Source: Candidatus Ribeiella danica
Lineage (GTDB): Bacteria; Chloroflexota; Chloroflexia; Chloroflexales; Roseiflexaceae
Length of the DNA stretch: 64,000 nt
Direction: 5' to 3'
NCBI GenBank assembly: GCA_016717335.1
Contig: JADKFS010000011.1
Span: 62,001-126,000, forward strand
The notes under the pieces were generated by a model. That model made no database searches, was not told where the DNA came from, and was given only the letters and a program-made list of their open reading frames with translations. Below are positions 38,111 through 46,006 of the stretch, piece after piece; within the stretch, counting starts at the first letter, position 1; every line of letters starts with the position of its first letter. The translations under genes and the position numbers were made by a program.

Positions 38111-38689
38111 CTATTCTTCGGCAAACAGGCGCCGCAGCGCGTCACGCAGCTTATCGATCCCGAGGCGCAGCCGGGTGTGCACCGTGCCCAGCGGCAGGTC
38201 GAGCCGCTCGGCGATCTCGCGGCGCGTCAGGCCGCCCCAGAACACCAGCTCGATCACCTCGCGCTGCGCCGGCGGCAGCCCCTGCAGCGCCTGCTGAACC
38301 TCGCCGCGCAGCAGCGCCTCGTCGAAGCCGGGGTCGATCGATGCCTGCGGCTGCAGGTCCTCGTCCGAGATCTCGCGACGCGCGTCCTTGCCGCGCCGGC
38401 TGCGCAGCTCGTCGATCGAGCGATTGTGCGTGATCGAGAGCAGCCAGGAGACCAGGCTGCCCTGCGCGGGCTGGTAGCGGTCGAGGTTGCGCCAGCAGCG
38501 CACGAAGACGTCCTGGGTGATCTCCTCGGCCGCGCCGCGATCCTGCACGATCCGCAGCGCCATGCTGAAGACCAGCCGGCTGTAGCGATCGTAGAGCGCG
38601 GCGATGCCGACCGCCGGCTGCTCGCGCAGCAGGGCCGCCAGCTCGACATCGCTCGCCGCCGTGGATGGCGTGGCGGTGACCTCGTCCAC
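38111..38689 (-). CDS. ECF RNA polymerase sigma factor
   Basis: The protein has 192 residues. Region 2 is ALYDRYSRLVFSMALRIVQD and AEEITQDVFVRCWRN, then SWLLSITHNRSIDELR. Region 4 is LPPAQREVIELVFWGGLTRREIAERLDLPLGTVHTRLRLGIDKLR. The GTG start follows AAGGAG at 8 bases. With the downstream zinc-type anti-sigma factor this is a typical sigma/anti-sigma pair, probably for envelope or oxidative stress. Its promoter lies in an inverted repeat shared with the divergent glycosyltransferase gene. Confidence 0.95.
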   Translation of the reverse strand: MDEVTATPSTAASDVELAALLREQPAVGIAALYDRYSRLVFSMALRIVQDRGAAEEITQDVFVRCWRNLDRYQPAQGSLVSWLLSITHNRSIDELRSRRGKDARREISDEDLQPQASIDPGFDEALLRGEVQQALQGLPPAQREVIELVFWGGLTRREIAERLDLPLGTVHTRLRLGIDKLRDALRRLFAEE

Positions 38690-38778
38690 GTCTCCAGCTC
38701 CTTTCGATTGCTCGCAAAGACAGGACGATCTCGCCGATTGCGCGGACTGCAGCCACGATCGTTCGCCGTCGGTCGCGC

Positions 38779-38817
38779 CATTGTAGCATGGAACGAGCGA
38801 CAGGTGTGCTACAATGG
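38779..38817. promoter_or_regulatory. Divergent extended -10 promoters within a perfect inverted repeat
   Basis: CCATTGTAGCA (38779-38789) and TGCTACAATGG (38807-38817) are perfect 11-bp inverted repeats. Each arm is itself an extended -10, firing left toward the sigma gene and right toward the glycosyltransferase. No clear -35 is visible on either side. The arrangement could also bind a dimeric repressor. Confidence 0.55.
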
Positions 38818-38844
38818 CCGGCGATAGTCCGCCGTCCGCCGTCT

Positions 38845-38933
38845 GCAGTTTGCAGTTTGCAGTTTGCAGTCTGCAGTTTGCAGTTCGCCGTCCGCAGTCT
38901 GCAGTTTGCAGTTCGCCGTCTGCAGTTCACAAT
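38845..38933 (+). repeat. Heptamer array (GCAGTTT)
   Basis: Units GCAGTTT with GCAGTCT, GCAGTTC and GCCGTCC/GCCGTCT variants, about 12 copies. It lies between the divergent promoters and the glycosyltransferase start, so it would be in the 5' UTR of that gene. Confidence 0.85.
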
Positions 38934-38966
38934 GTCCGACCTTCGTGACGACAAGCGTCGCTTAAG

Positions 38967-38998
<32 letters not shown>

Positions 38999-39014
38999 AA
39001 TCACAGGAGTAGGC

Positions 39015-40346
39015 GTGACCAGCAATCCGCCATCAGAGCCAATCCGCGTCGCCATGCTCGCCCGCGTGGTCTTCCCGCTGCACGGCTTCGGCGGGATCGA
39101 GCGCCATGTCTTTCACTTGGTGACGCACCTGGCGCGGCTCGACGTCCGGGTGACGCTGTACGTCCAGCGCCCGAGCGACCAACGACTAATGACCAATGAC
39201 CAACGACCGACGACCGACGACGAGCCTGCGATGAACGGCGCTGAGGATTGGTCCTTCGTCCTTCGTCCTTCGTCCTTACCCGGCGTGGAGAAGGTCGTCT
39301 TCCTGCGCTACGACTACACCTCGCCCTCGCTGCGCCCGAACTCGATCCTGGGGCGCCAGATCAACTACCCCTGGTACTCCTGGCGGCTGGGGCGCGCCGC
39401 GGCGACCGAGGCCCGCCGCGGCGGGTTCGACGTCGTGCACGCCCAAGGGCTGTGCGCGCTCGGCTACGGCTGGATCAGGCGGCGCGACCCGCTGCTGGCG
39501 CGGATTCCGTTCATCGCCAACCCGCACGGCCTGGAGGAGTACCGCACGCAGGACTGGCGCAAGTGGCTGGCCTACGCGCCGTTCCGCGCGCTCTACTCCT
39601 ACGGCACCCGCTGCGCCGACCGCGCGATCGCGACCGACGCCTGCACGAAGGACGATCTGCCGCGCTACCTCGGGGTCGACCCGGCGCGCGTGGCGGTCAT
39701 CCCCAGCGCGATCGATGTGGATGAGTGTATGGATTGGACGCGCGACGAGCTGCGCCGGTCGATGCGCGCGCGCTTTGACCTGGACCACGCCGACCTGGTG
39801 CTGCTGAGCGTGAGCCGGCTGGAGCGCAACAAGGGCTACCACGTGCTGGCGGCGGCCCTGGCGAAGCTGAGCGGCCGGCTGCCACCGCGCTGGCGCTGGC
39901 TGCTGGTCGGCCAGGGCAAGGAGCGCCAGACGCTTGAGGCGCAGGCGCGGGCGCTTGGCATCACCGAGCACGTCGTCTTCGTCGGCAGGCTCGACGACGA
40001 AGAGCTGCACAGCCTGTACGAAGAGATCGACCTGTTCGTCCACCCGACGCTGTACGAAGGCTCGTCGCTAGTGACGCTAGAGGCAATGATTCATCGCAAG
40101 CCGGTCGTCGCGTCGGCCGCCGGCGGCATCCCCGACAAGGTGTTCGACGGGCGAAACGGCTATTTGACGCGCCCCGGCGACGTCGACGACTTGGCGGCCA
40201 AGATCGCGCTCGCGCTCGACGCGCGCCCGCGCTGGCCGGCCTGGGGCGAAGAGAGCGTGCGGATCGTTCGCACGACCTTCGACTGGCCGGTGGTGGCGCG
40301 GCGCACTAGGCAGGAGTACGAGCTGATGCTCGGCAAGCCGTGCTGA
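39015..40346 (+). CDS. GT4-type glycosyltransferase (third of three)
   Basis: The protein has 443 residues. The N terminus has VAMLARVVFPLHGFGGIERH. The donor-binding domain has LLSVSRLERNKGYHVLAAAL, WLLVGQGKERQTLE, VFVGRLDDEELHSLYEEIDL, FVHPTLYEGSSLVTLEAM and KPVVASAAGGIPDKV. Repeat-derived inserts appear at about residues 54-70 (SDQRLMTNDQRPTTDDE) and 79-89 (FVLRPSSL) in the acceptor domain. The GTG start has AGGAG 5 bases upstream. It is divergent from the sigma/anti-sigma pair and upstream of the deacetylase fusion. Confidence 0.93.
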   Translation: MTSNPPSEPIRVAMLARVVFPLHGFGGIERHVFHLVTHLARLDVRVTLYVQRPSDQRLMTNDQRPTTDDEPAMNGAEDWSFVLRPSSLPGVEKVVFLRYDYTSPSLRPNSILGRQINYPWYSWRLGRAAATEARRGGFDVVHAQGLCALGYGWIRRRDPLLARIPFIANPHGLEEYRTQDWRKWLAYAPFRALYSYGTRCADRAIATDACTKDDLPRYLGVDPARVAVIPSAIDVDECMDWTRDELRRSMRARFDLDHADLVLLSVSRLERNKGYHVLAAALAKLSGRLPPRWRWLLVGQGKERQTLEAQARALGITEHVVFVGRLDDEELHSLYEEIDLFVHPTLYEGSSLVTLEAMIHRKPVVASAAGGIPDKVFDGRNGYLTRPGDVDDLAAKIALALDARPRWPAWGEESVRIVRTTFDWPVVARRTRQEYELMLGKPC

Positions 40347-40351
40347 TACTC

Positions 40352-40381
40352 TTTACAAATGCCCGGGTCATCTGCTATAGT
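40352..40381 (+). promoter_or_regulatory. Promoter of the CHAT-like/deacetylase gene
   Basis: TTTACA (40352-40357), 18 bases, TATAGT (40376-40381) with TG upstream (TGCTATAGT). It starts right after the glycosyltransferase stop and leaves an 80-base leader. Confidence 0.65.
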
Positions 40382-40470
40382 ACGGGCGTTCAGGATGGTC
40401 GGTTCGATCGGCTCGCGCGAGCGAAAGCGTCAGCCGCCCGTCGAAACCGCCCTGCTAAAAAGAGTCCCAG

Positions 40471-42561
40471 TTGAGACAGACGATCGCCCCTTTTCAGATC
40501 TCGATCGGCCCGCGGACGATCGGCGATGCCTATCCGGTGCGCGCGCGGTTCGATCGCGCCGAGACGCCGGCCGAGCTTCTTCTGCCGGGCGGCGTGCTCG
40601 ACCTGGCGGCGCGGCTCGGGCAGGCGGGCGGCGCGGCGCCGCTTGGCGACCCGGCTGCGCTGGGCCGCGCGCTGGGCCGCGCGCTGTTCACCCCGGCGAT
40701 CCGCGATCTGCTGCTGCGCGCCGCCAAAGACGCGGCGCAGGCGGGCGCCCGCCTGCAGCTGCAGCTCCAGATCTCGCCAACCGAGCTGGCCGCGCTGCCC
40801 TGGGAGTGGGTCACCGTCGGCGTCACGCGCGCCTGGTCGCCGGCGCTGCGCGACGACTACGCGCTCGTTCGCGTCGGGCGCGGCCCAAGGCCGGCCGCGC
40901 CTACCCCACTCGCCGGCCCGCTGTGTATCCTCGCGATCGGCGCGGCCAACGAGGCGCTGCAGCTCAGCGCGCTTGAGACGGCGCTGGACGACGCGGCGCG
41001 CGCCGGGCGGGTGGAGCTGCGCGTGCTGCGCGACCCGGCGCCGGCCGCGATCGAGCGCGCGCTGATGGATGGCCCCGTGCATATCCTGCACTGCGCCGCC
41101 CCAGTCGCCCTCACCGAGCGCGGCGCCCCGCGGCTGCTGCTGCGGCGCGAGGGCGAGCCGCTCGACCTGTCCGGCCTGCTCGCCGACGCGCGCGGTCTGC
41201 GCCTGGTGACTCTCGCCGGCCCGCAGGGCGACGCAAGCTCGATCGGCGTGGCCGCGCCCACGCTGGCGACGACGCTGCTCTCGGCCGAGCTGCCCGCGAC
41301 GATCGCGTTCTGCGGCGCCCTGCCCGCCCGGCTGTCGGCCCGCTTCGCCGCGGCGTGCTACGGCCAGCTTGCCGCGGGACTACCGGTCGACCTGGCGGTG
41401 ACGGCCGGCCGCCGCGCGCTGGTGGAGGATGGCGCCGGGCGGGGATGGGGCATGGCGCAGCTGCGTCTCCTGCCGGGCGGCGAGCAGCTCTTCGCCTTCC
41501 GCGCGCCGCCGCGCCGCGCACCGGCGCGCCTGCCGCGCTCGCTGATCCTGGCCGGGGCCGGCGCTGCGCTCGTGGGCGCGGTGCTGCTGGGCGCGCGGGC
41601 GATCGGCGTCGGCGCGCCGCCCCTGTCGCCGGCGCAGGCCCAGTCGGGACTCGGGGCCGGGCAGGCGACACCGCCGCTGCAGGCCGGCGACCCGGCGATG
41701 GTATTGCCCTCCGGGCTGCCGCCGGCGCTGCTCGACACGCCAACCGCGGTGCCATCCGCCACGCCGGCCCAGCCGGTCGCGCCGGGCGATATCCCGGCGC
41801 CCACCGGCTACGCTACCTACCTGACACAGCCGGACGACACGCTCGACGGCATCGCCTCGCGCATGGGCAGCGAGCCGGCCGCGATCGCCACGCTCAACAT
41901 GCTCGACCCGCGCGCGCCGCTGCGCGCCGACCGGCCGCTGGTCATCCCGGTCTACCAGCCGGGCGAGGCCGGCGCGGGCGGCCTGGTGATCCGGCGCGGC
42001 AACCCGGCCGAGCGCAAGGTGGCGCTGACCTTCGACATCGAGATCGACGACGTCACGCTCTACGGCATCCTCGACGTGCTGCGCGCTCGCGGGCTGCGCG
42101 GGACGTTCTTCGTCACCGGGCGCTGGGTCCAGGCCTTCCCCGACGCGGCCCGCGCGATCGTGCGCGACGGGCACGAGATCGGCAACCACTCGCTGACCCA
42201 CCCGTTCTTCTCGCGGATCGGGCTGAACGGCGCGGCGGCGGAGCTGGAGCAGTCCGAGCGGATCATCAAGGAGACCACCGGCGTAACGGCGCGGCCGTTC
42301 TTCCGCTTCCCCTACGGCGACTACACCGCCGACACCGCCGCCCTGGTCGCGCGCGAGGGCTATGTCGCCTACCACTGGAGCGCCGACGACAGCGCGATCC
42401 CGGGCTGGCTCGACTGGGCCGCACAGCACCCCTCCGAGGCCAACGGCGGAATCCTGCTCATGCACGGCCGCCACGGCACGATCGAGGCAATGCCCGGCTG
42501 GCTCGACCGGCTGGCCGCGCTGGGCCTGCAGCCGGCCACGCTCGGCGAGACGCTGCGGTAG
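40471..42561 (+). CDS. Pseudo-CHAT / transmembrane / LysM / NodB polysaccharide deacetylase fusion
   Basis: The protein has 696 residues. The N-terminal ~340 residues resemble a CHAT (caspase-like) domain: LAALPWEWVTV (109-113 core), VHILHC with His207 at the catalytic His position, LVTLAGPQG where the catalytic Cys should be, and CYGQLAAGLPVDLAVTAGRRAL. The Cys is missing, so protease activity is unlikely. A transmembrane helix (about 353-376) and a Pro/Ala/Thr-rich stalk follow, then LysM (about 448-495). NodB comes last: ALTFDIEID, metal His in GNHSLTHP, FFRFPYGDY, ILLMHGR. It would have a cytoplasmic CHAT-like part and an extracytoplasmic glycan-deacetylating part. TTG start, since an in-frame TAA lies four codons earlier. 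Confidence 0.85.
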   Translation: MRQTIAPFQISIGPRTIGDAYPVRARFDRAETPAELLLPGGVLDLAARLGQAGGAAPLGDPAALGRALGRALFTPAIRDLLLRAAKDAAQAGARLQLQLQISPTELAALPWEWVTVGVTRAWSPALRDDYALVRVGRGPRPAAPTPLAGPLCILAIGAANEALQLSALETALDDAARAGRVELRVLRDPAPAAIERALMDGPVHILHCAAPVALTERGAPRLLLRREGEPLDLSGLLADARGLRLVTLAGPQGDASSIGVAAPTLATTLLSAELPATIAFCGALPARLSARFAAACYGQLAAGLPVDLAVTAGRRALVEDGAGRGWGMAQLRLLPGGEQLFAFRAPPRRAPARLPRSLILAGAGAALVGAVLLGARAIGVGAPPLSPAQAQSGLGAGQATPPLQAGDPAMVLPSGLPPALLDTPTAVPSATPAQPVAPGDIPAPTGYATYLTQPDDTLDGIASRMGSEPAAIATLNMLDPRAPLRADRPLVIPVYQPGEAGAGGLVIRRGNPAERKVALTFDIEIDDVTLYGILDVLRARGLRGTFFVTGRWVQAFPDAARAIVRDGHEIGNHSLTHPFFSRIGLNGAAAELEQSERIIKETTGVTARPFFRFPYGDYTADTAALVAREGYVAYHWSADDSAIPGWLDWAAQHPSEANGGILLMHGRHGTIEAMPGWLDRLAALGLQPATLGETLR

Positions 42562-42576
42562 CGCGGATGCAAGTAT

Positions 42577-42584
42577 GCTACAAT
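42577..42584 (+). promoter_or_regulatory. selA extended -10
   Basis: TGCTACAAT ends at 42584, immediately past the deacetylase stop and 35 bases before the selA ATG. No clear -35 is present. Confidence 0.5.
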
Positions 42585-42619
42585 GAGTGCGAGCAGATGA
42601 TTCTACGGGGGCGTACCGC

Positions 42620-43975
42620 ATGGCCGCGGCCTATCGCAACCTGCCGGCGGTCGATTCGCTCGTCCAGGCCGCCCAGCAGCGCCTGAGCGACGATGCGCTG
42701 CCGCGCGAGCTGCTGGTCGATTCCGCGCGGCTGGCGATCGACGCCGCCCGTCAGGCGATCGGCGCCGGCGCGCCGGCCCCGCTGCTCGACGAGCTGCTGG
42801 ACGCCACGCTCGGGCGCGCGCGCGCGGCGATCCGGCCCTCGCTGCGCCCGCTGATCAACGCGACCGGCGTGATCGTCCAGACCAACCTCGGGCGCGCGCC
42901 GCTGAGCGACGCCGCGCTGCGGGCGATGCGCGAGGTCGGGTCGGGCTACTCCAACCTGGAGTACGACCTGGCGGCCGGCGAGCGCGGCTCGCGCGCGGTC
43001 CACCTGGCGGCGCTGCTCTGCCGGCTGACCGGCGCCGAGGCGGCGCTGGCGGTCAACAACAACGCCGCCGCGATCTACCTGGCGCTGAGCGCGCTGGCGG
43101 CCGGCCGCGAGGTGATCGTCTCGCGCGGGCAGGCGGTCGAGATCGGCGGCGGCTTCCGCATCCCCGATGTTCTGCGCCAGAGCGGCGCGACGCTGGTCGA
43201 GGTCGGGACGACCAACCGCACCTACGCCCGCGACTACGCCGACGCGATCGGCCCGCAGACCGCGCTGCTGATGCGCATCCACACAAGCAACTTCAGGCTG
43301 CAAGGGTTCGTGCACGAGACGCCGCTGTCCGAGATGGTCGCGGCCGGCCGGGCGCGCGGCGTCGCCACGCTCGACGACCTGGGCAGCGGCACGCTGCTGC
43401 CGACGGCGCCGTATGGCCTGGCGCCCGAGCCGACCGTGCAGGAGAGCGTGGCCGCAGGGGCGGGCTTGGTGACGTTCAGCGGAGACAAGCTGCTCGGCGG
43501 CCCGCAGGCCGGCCTGATCGTCGGGCGCGCCGATCTGGTGGAAACGCTGCGCCGGCACCCGCTGGCGCGCGCCCTGCGGGTCGACAAGACCACGCTGGCC
43601 GGGCTGGAGGCCACGCTGCTGGCCTACCTGCACGGCCACGCCGCGCTGGAGATCCCGGTCTGGCGCATGATCGCCGCCGCGCCGGAGGCGCTGCGCGCCC
43701 GCGCCGAGCGGCTGGCCCGCTCGATCGGCGGCGGGGCGGCGGCTGTCGCATGCGCAAGCGCGGTCGGCGGCGGCTCGCTGCCCGGCGAGACGCTGCCCAG
43801 CTTCGCGGTGGCGCTCGGCGGCCCGCCGGACGAGCTGGCGGCGCGGCTGCGGCTGGGCACGCCGCCGGTGATCGGGCGGATCGCCGACGGCCGGCTGCTG
43901 CTGGACGTGCGCACAGTGCTGGAGGAGCAGGAGAACGACTTGCTTATCGCGATCCGCGACATGATGACAAGGTGA
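42620..43975 (+). CDS. selA: L-seryl-tRNA(Sec) selenium transferase
   Basis: This 451-residue PLP enzyme converts seryl-tRNA-Sec to selenocysteyl-tRNA-Sec. It has LRPLINATGVIVQTNLGRAP, the GSGYSNLEYDLAAGERGSR block, AALAVNNNAAAIYLAL and the PLP lysine in FSGDKLLGGPQAG. ATG 42620 begins the conserved N terminus (MAAAYRNLPAVDSL); an earlier frame extension is unsupported. The last codons (ATG ATG ACA AGG TGA) merge with GGTGACAA octamer repeats, which supply the stop. selB, selD and tRNA-Sec are not in the window, where selB often follows. Confidence 0.95.
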   Translation: MAAAYRNLPAVDSLVQAAQQRLSDDALPRELLVDSARLAIDAARQAIGAGAPAPLLDELLDATLGRARAAIRPSLRPLINATGVIVQTNLGRAPLSDAALRAMREVGSGYSNLEYDLAAGERGSRAVHLAALLCRLTGAEAALAVNNNAAAIYLALSALAAGREVIVSRGQAVEIGGGFRIPDVLRQSGATLVEVGTTNRTYARDYADAIGPQTALLMRIHTSNFRLQGFVHETPLSEMVAAGRARGVATLDDLGSGTLLPTAPYGLAPEPTVQESVAAGAGLVTFSGDKLLGGPQAGLIVGRADLVETLRRHPLARALRVDKTTLAGLEATLLAYLHGHAALEIPVWRMIAAAPEALRARAERLARSIGGGAAAVACASAVGGGSLPGETLPSFAVALGGPPDELAARLRLGTPPVIGRIADGRLLLDVRTVLEEQENDLLIAIRDMMTR

Positions 43976-44040
43976 CAAGGTGACGAGCTGAGTCTCATCC
44001 CGCCCCACTCACCCACTCACCCACTCACCCACTCGCCTGG
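43968..44040 (+). repeat. Octamer arrays after selA
   Basis: ACAAGGTG units (43968-43985) are followed by ACCCACTC units (about 44003-44033, four to five copies). The first array overlaps the selA stop. Confidence 0.8.
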
Positions 44041-44071
44041 CTAGGGTTGAGAAGGAAGCTACTGTAAGCTA

Positions 44072-44094
44072 CTGCGGGGATTAACATCCCGCAG
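44072..44094 (-). mobile_element. Hairpin at the tnpB 3' end (putative right end / omega-RNA stem)
   Basis: CTGCGGG pairs with CCCGCAG around a 9-base loop, and the tnpB stop codon lies inside the loop. TnpB-associated omega RNAs end at the element right end and overlap the tnpB 3' region, so this is the expected place. A second hairpin, GGGGCT-AA-AGCCCC inside CTG/CAG arms, lies at 45274-45296 on the other side of the gene. Confidence 0.5.
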
Positions 44095-45193
44095 CTTTAC
44101 TCTGGCTAGACAGCCCTGCTGCCTCCGAGTAGCGTGGCGCGCTTACACGCGCCCTGCCAAGAACACGAATGTTCTCAGCAGCGATCACATCCGCCAGCCC
44201 AGCGAAGCCACAGGATGTGCAGACAAACGAGGATTGTGTTTTCCGATTCGCTTTCGCACAATGCCCGCACGACGGGCAGGTGCCAGAGGTATTCCGAGGG
44301 TCTACCCGATGCACCGGCACACCCGACACGTGCGCCTTGTAGGCGAGAAACGCTTGGAGCTGTGCGAAGCTCCAGGAGTGGAGTGTAGCGCGCTGCGACC
44401 GTCGAGCCCTGATCCGCGTGCGAATGTGGGTCAAATCCTCGACCGCAATCGCCCGCTTTGTGCGTTTGGCCTTCGCTACAATCCCTTTGGCGATCACGTG
44501 GTTGACGTGTTTGGCAGATCGTGCTTCTTGACCAGCCAAGATACGCAAGCGGCGGCGGCTCCCCAGCGTGCCGAGCCGTTGCAGCTTGTTTCTGAGCCGC
44601 CGATGGCGATAGCGCACGTTCTTGATTGCCGTGCCCGAATGGATCGCCCCATCGCTATCGACGGCGATGTTGGTCACGCCCAGATCGATACCCAGCACGT
44701 CGTCAACGTCGATCGGGTCAGGCGTCTCGATCTCAGCCGTGGCGAACAGATACCAGTGCCCCCGCACGAAGGCCAGATCACTTTCGCCGCGTCGGAATGC
44801 GAGCAACGCCTGTTGACGTTGCCCGCACACAAACGGGATGGTCTGCCTACCATCAAGCGTCCAGATCGACACCGATGCGCGTTTGTAGGACAGGATGCGT
44901 TCGTCAAACGCGACTGCACCGAGCGGAGCAAACGTGCGCTGGGTTTGCTTGTCCAGCTTGTAGGCATCCGCCACTTTGGCGACACACCGCACGGCGAGCT
45001 GCGCGGAAAGGCCGAACGTCTCCCGCACGGCGTGGTACGTCAGGCGGTGGATGGGAAACTGGCGAAACGTCTTTGCCTCCCACGCCACCTGGCTGATGTA
45101 GTCACACGCCGCGTTCGCCGTCTCAAGCGTGCGCCGAAGCGCATCCGCCTGTTCAACCGTAGGAAGGAGCTTCAGTTGTATCGTCAGCTTCAT
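44081..45193 (-). CDS. tnpB: TnpB RNA-guided nuclease (IS200/IS605 family, stand-alone)
   Basis: This 370-residue protein is the ancestor-type relative of Cas12; TnpB proteins cut DNA using an omega RNA from the element end. RuvC residues are intact: Asp170 in GIDLGVTN, Glu252 in AIAVEDLTHIR, Asp335 in GLADVIAAENI. The zinc ribbon has Cys306, Cys309, Cys325 and Cys328. ATG 45193 is chosen over one six codons earlier because TATACT (45205-45200) of a promoter overlaps those codons, making the mRNA probably leaderless. No tnpA is present. The element lies between selA and an unrelated gene. Confidence 0.95.
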   Translation of the reverse strand: MKLTIQLKLLPTVEQADALRRTLETANAACDYISQVAWEAKTFRQFPIHRLTYHAVRETFGLSAQLAVRCVAKVADAYKLDKQTQRTFAPLGAVAFDERILSYKRASVSIWTLDGRQTIPFVCGQRQQALLAFRRGESDLAFVRGHWYLFATAEIETPDPIDVDDVLGIDLGVTNIAVDSDGAIHSGTAIKNVRYRHRRLRNKLQRLGTLGSRRRLRILAGQEARSAKHVNHVIAKGIVAKAKRTKRAIAVEDLTHIRTRIRARRSQRATLHSWSFAQLQAFLAYKAHVSGVPVHRVDPRNTSGTCPSCGHCAKANRKTQSSFVCTSCGFAGLADVIAAENIRVLGRARVSAPRYSEAAGLSSQSKAAGC

Positions 45194-45199
45194 ATTATG

Positions 45200-45228
45200 A
45201 GTATACCACAACCCGAACGCATGGGCAA
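45200..45228 (-). promoter_or_regulatory. tnpB promoter, leaderless
   Basis: TTGCCC (45228-45223), 17 bases, TATACT (45205-45200) with TG one base upstream. The predicted start falls on or within a base of the ATG at 45193. Confidence 0.6.
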
Positions 45229-45317
45229 GCGGCGCTGAGTCGCCAAGGAGTCATGCGCCGCTACTCGTTTCCTCTGCTGGGGCTAAAGCCCCGCAGTTTC
45301 CAACTCGCGAGGTTCCG

Positions 45318-45851
45318 ATGACCGACGATATCGCACGCATGCTGTACGAAGGCGCCGTGGCGGTGCGCGAGGGGCGCCACGCCGACGCGCAGGGGCTGCT
45401 GCTCCAGGTGATCGAGCGCGACGAGCAGAACGAGCAGGCCTGGCTCTGGCTCAGCGGCGCCATGGACGACCCGGCCGACCAGCAGGTCGCGCTGGAAAAC
45501 GTGCTCGCGATCAACACGAACAACGCGGTCGCCCGGCAGGGGTTGGCCTGGCTGCGCGACCGCTACGGCGATCTCATGGCCGGCGCGGCGGCCCCGGCGG
45601 CAGCGGGCGCCGACGAGTGGACCCCGCCGCCGCCGCGCGGCGCCGACGAGGTCGACGAGCTGGCGTGCTACCAGTGCGGCGCCTCGGTCTACAGCGTCGC
45701 CGCGTTCTGCTGGCAGTGCCACGCGCCGATCCACTGCTGCAACAACTGCGCCTTCCGCCTCGAGTCGCGCTGCAAAGTGCTGCAGGGCCTGACCAGCACC
45801 ATGGCGCAGGCCGGCCGCAACGACTGCCCGTGGTGGCGCGTGTCGCGGTAG
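45318..45851 (+). CDS. TPR and zinc-ribbon protein of unknown function
   Basis: The protein has 177 residues. The N-terminal two thirds form tetratricopeptide-like helices (DIARMLYEGAVAVREGRHAD, WLWLSGAMDDPADQQVALEN). A Pro/Ala linker leads to a Cys-rich end with CYQCG, CWQCH, HCCNNC and CKVL: at least eight Cys and two His, enough for two zinc sites. GAGG precedes the ATG. It is directly downstream of the tnpB element in the opposite direction. A protein-interaction role is plausible, but the family is not recognised. Confidence 0.8.
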   Translation: MTDDIARMLYEGAVAVREGRHADAQGLLLQVIERDEQNEQAWLWLSGAMDDPADQQVALENVLAINTNNAVARQGLAWLRDRYGDLMAGAAAPAAAGADEWTPPPPRGADEVDELACYQCGASVYSVAAFCWQCHAPIHCCNNCAFRLESRCKVLQGLTSTMAQAGRNDCPWWRVSR

Positions 45852-45925
45852 GTAGTCAGTAGTCAGTAGTCAGTAGTCAGTAGTCAGTAGCTCACCCTCT
45901 CTCGCATGCGGGAGAGGGTGGATTG
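45851..45925 (+). repeat. CAGTAGT heptamers plus a C/G hairpin
   Basis: Five GTAGTCA units (45852-45888) precede a hairpin CACCCTCTCTCGCATGCGGGAGAGGGTG (about 45893-45921, in two arms), a lone right module of the palindromic element. Confidence 0.75.
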
Positions 45926-46006
45926 ATAGAGCCAACCGCCCAACCCTCGGTACGCACCCTGCTATACGATCGTCGGTGAGATGTTGCAGATCAGGGAGCG
46001 TATCGT

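Noticed and set aside
45193..45211. tnpB start six codons upstream (MWYTHN)
   Set aside because: Those codons overlap the TATACT -10 of the promoter, so they would not be transcribed.
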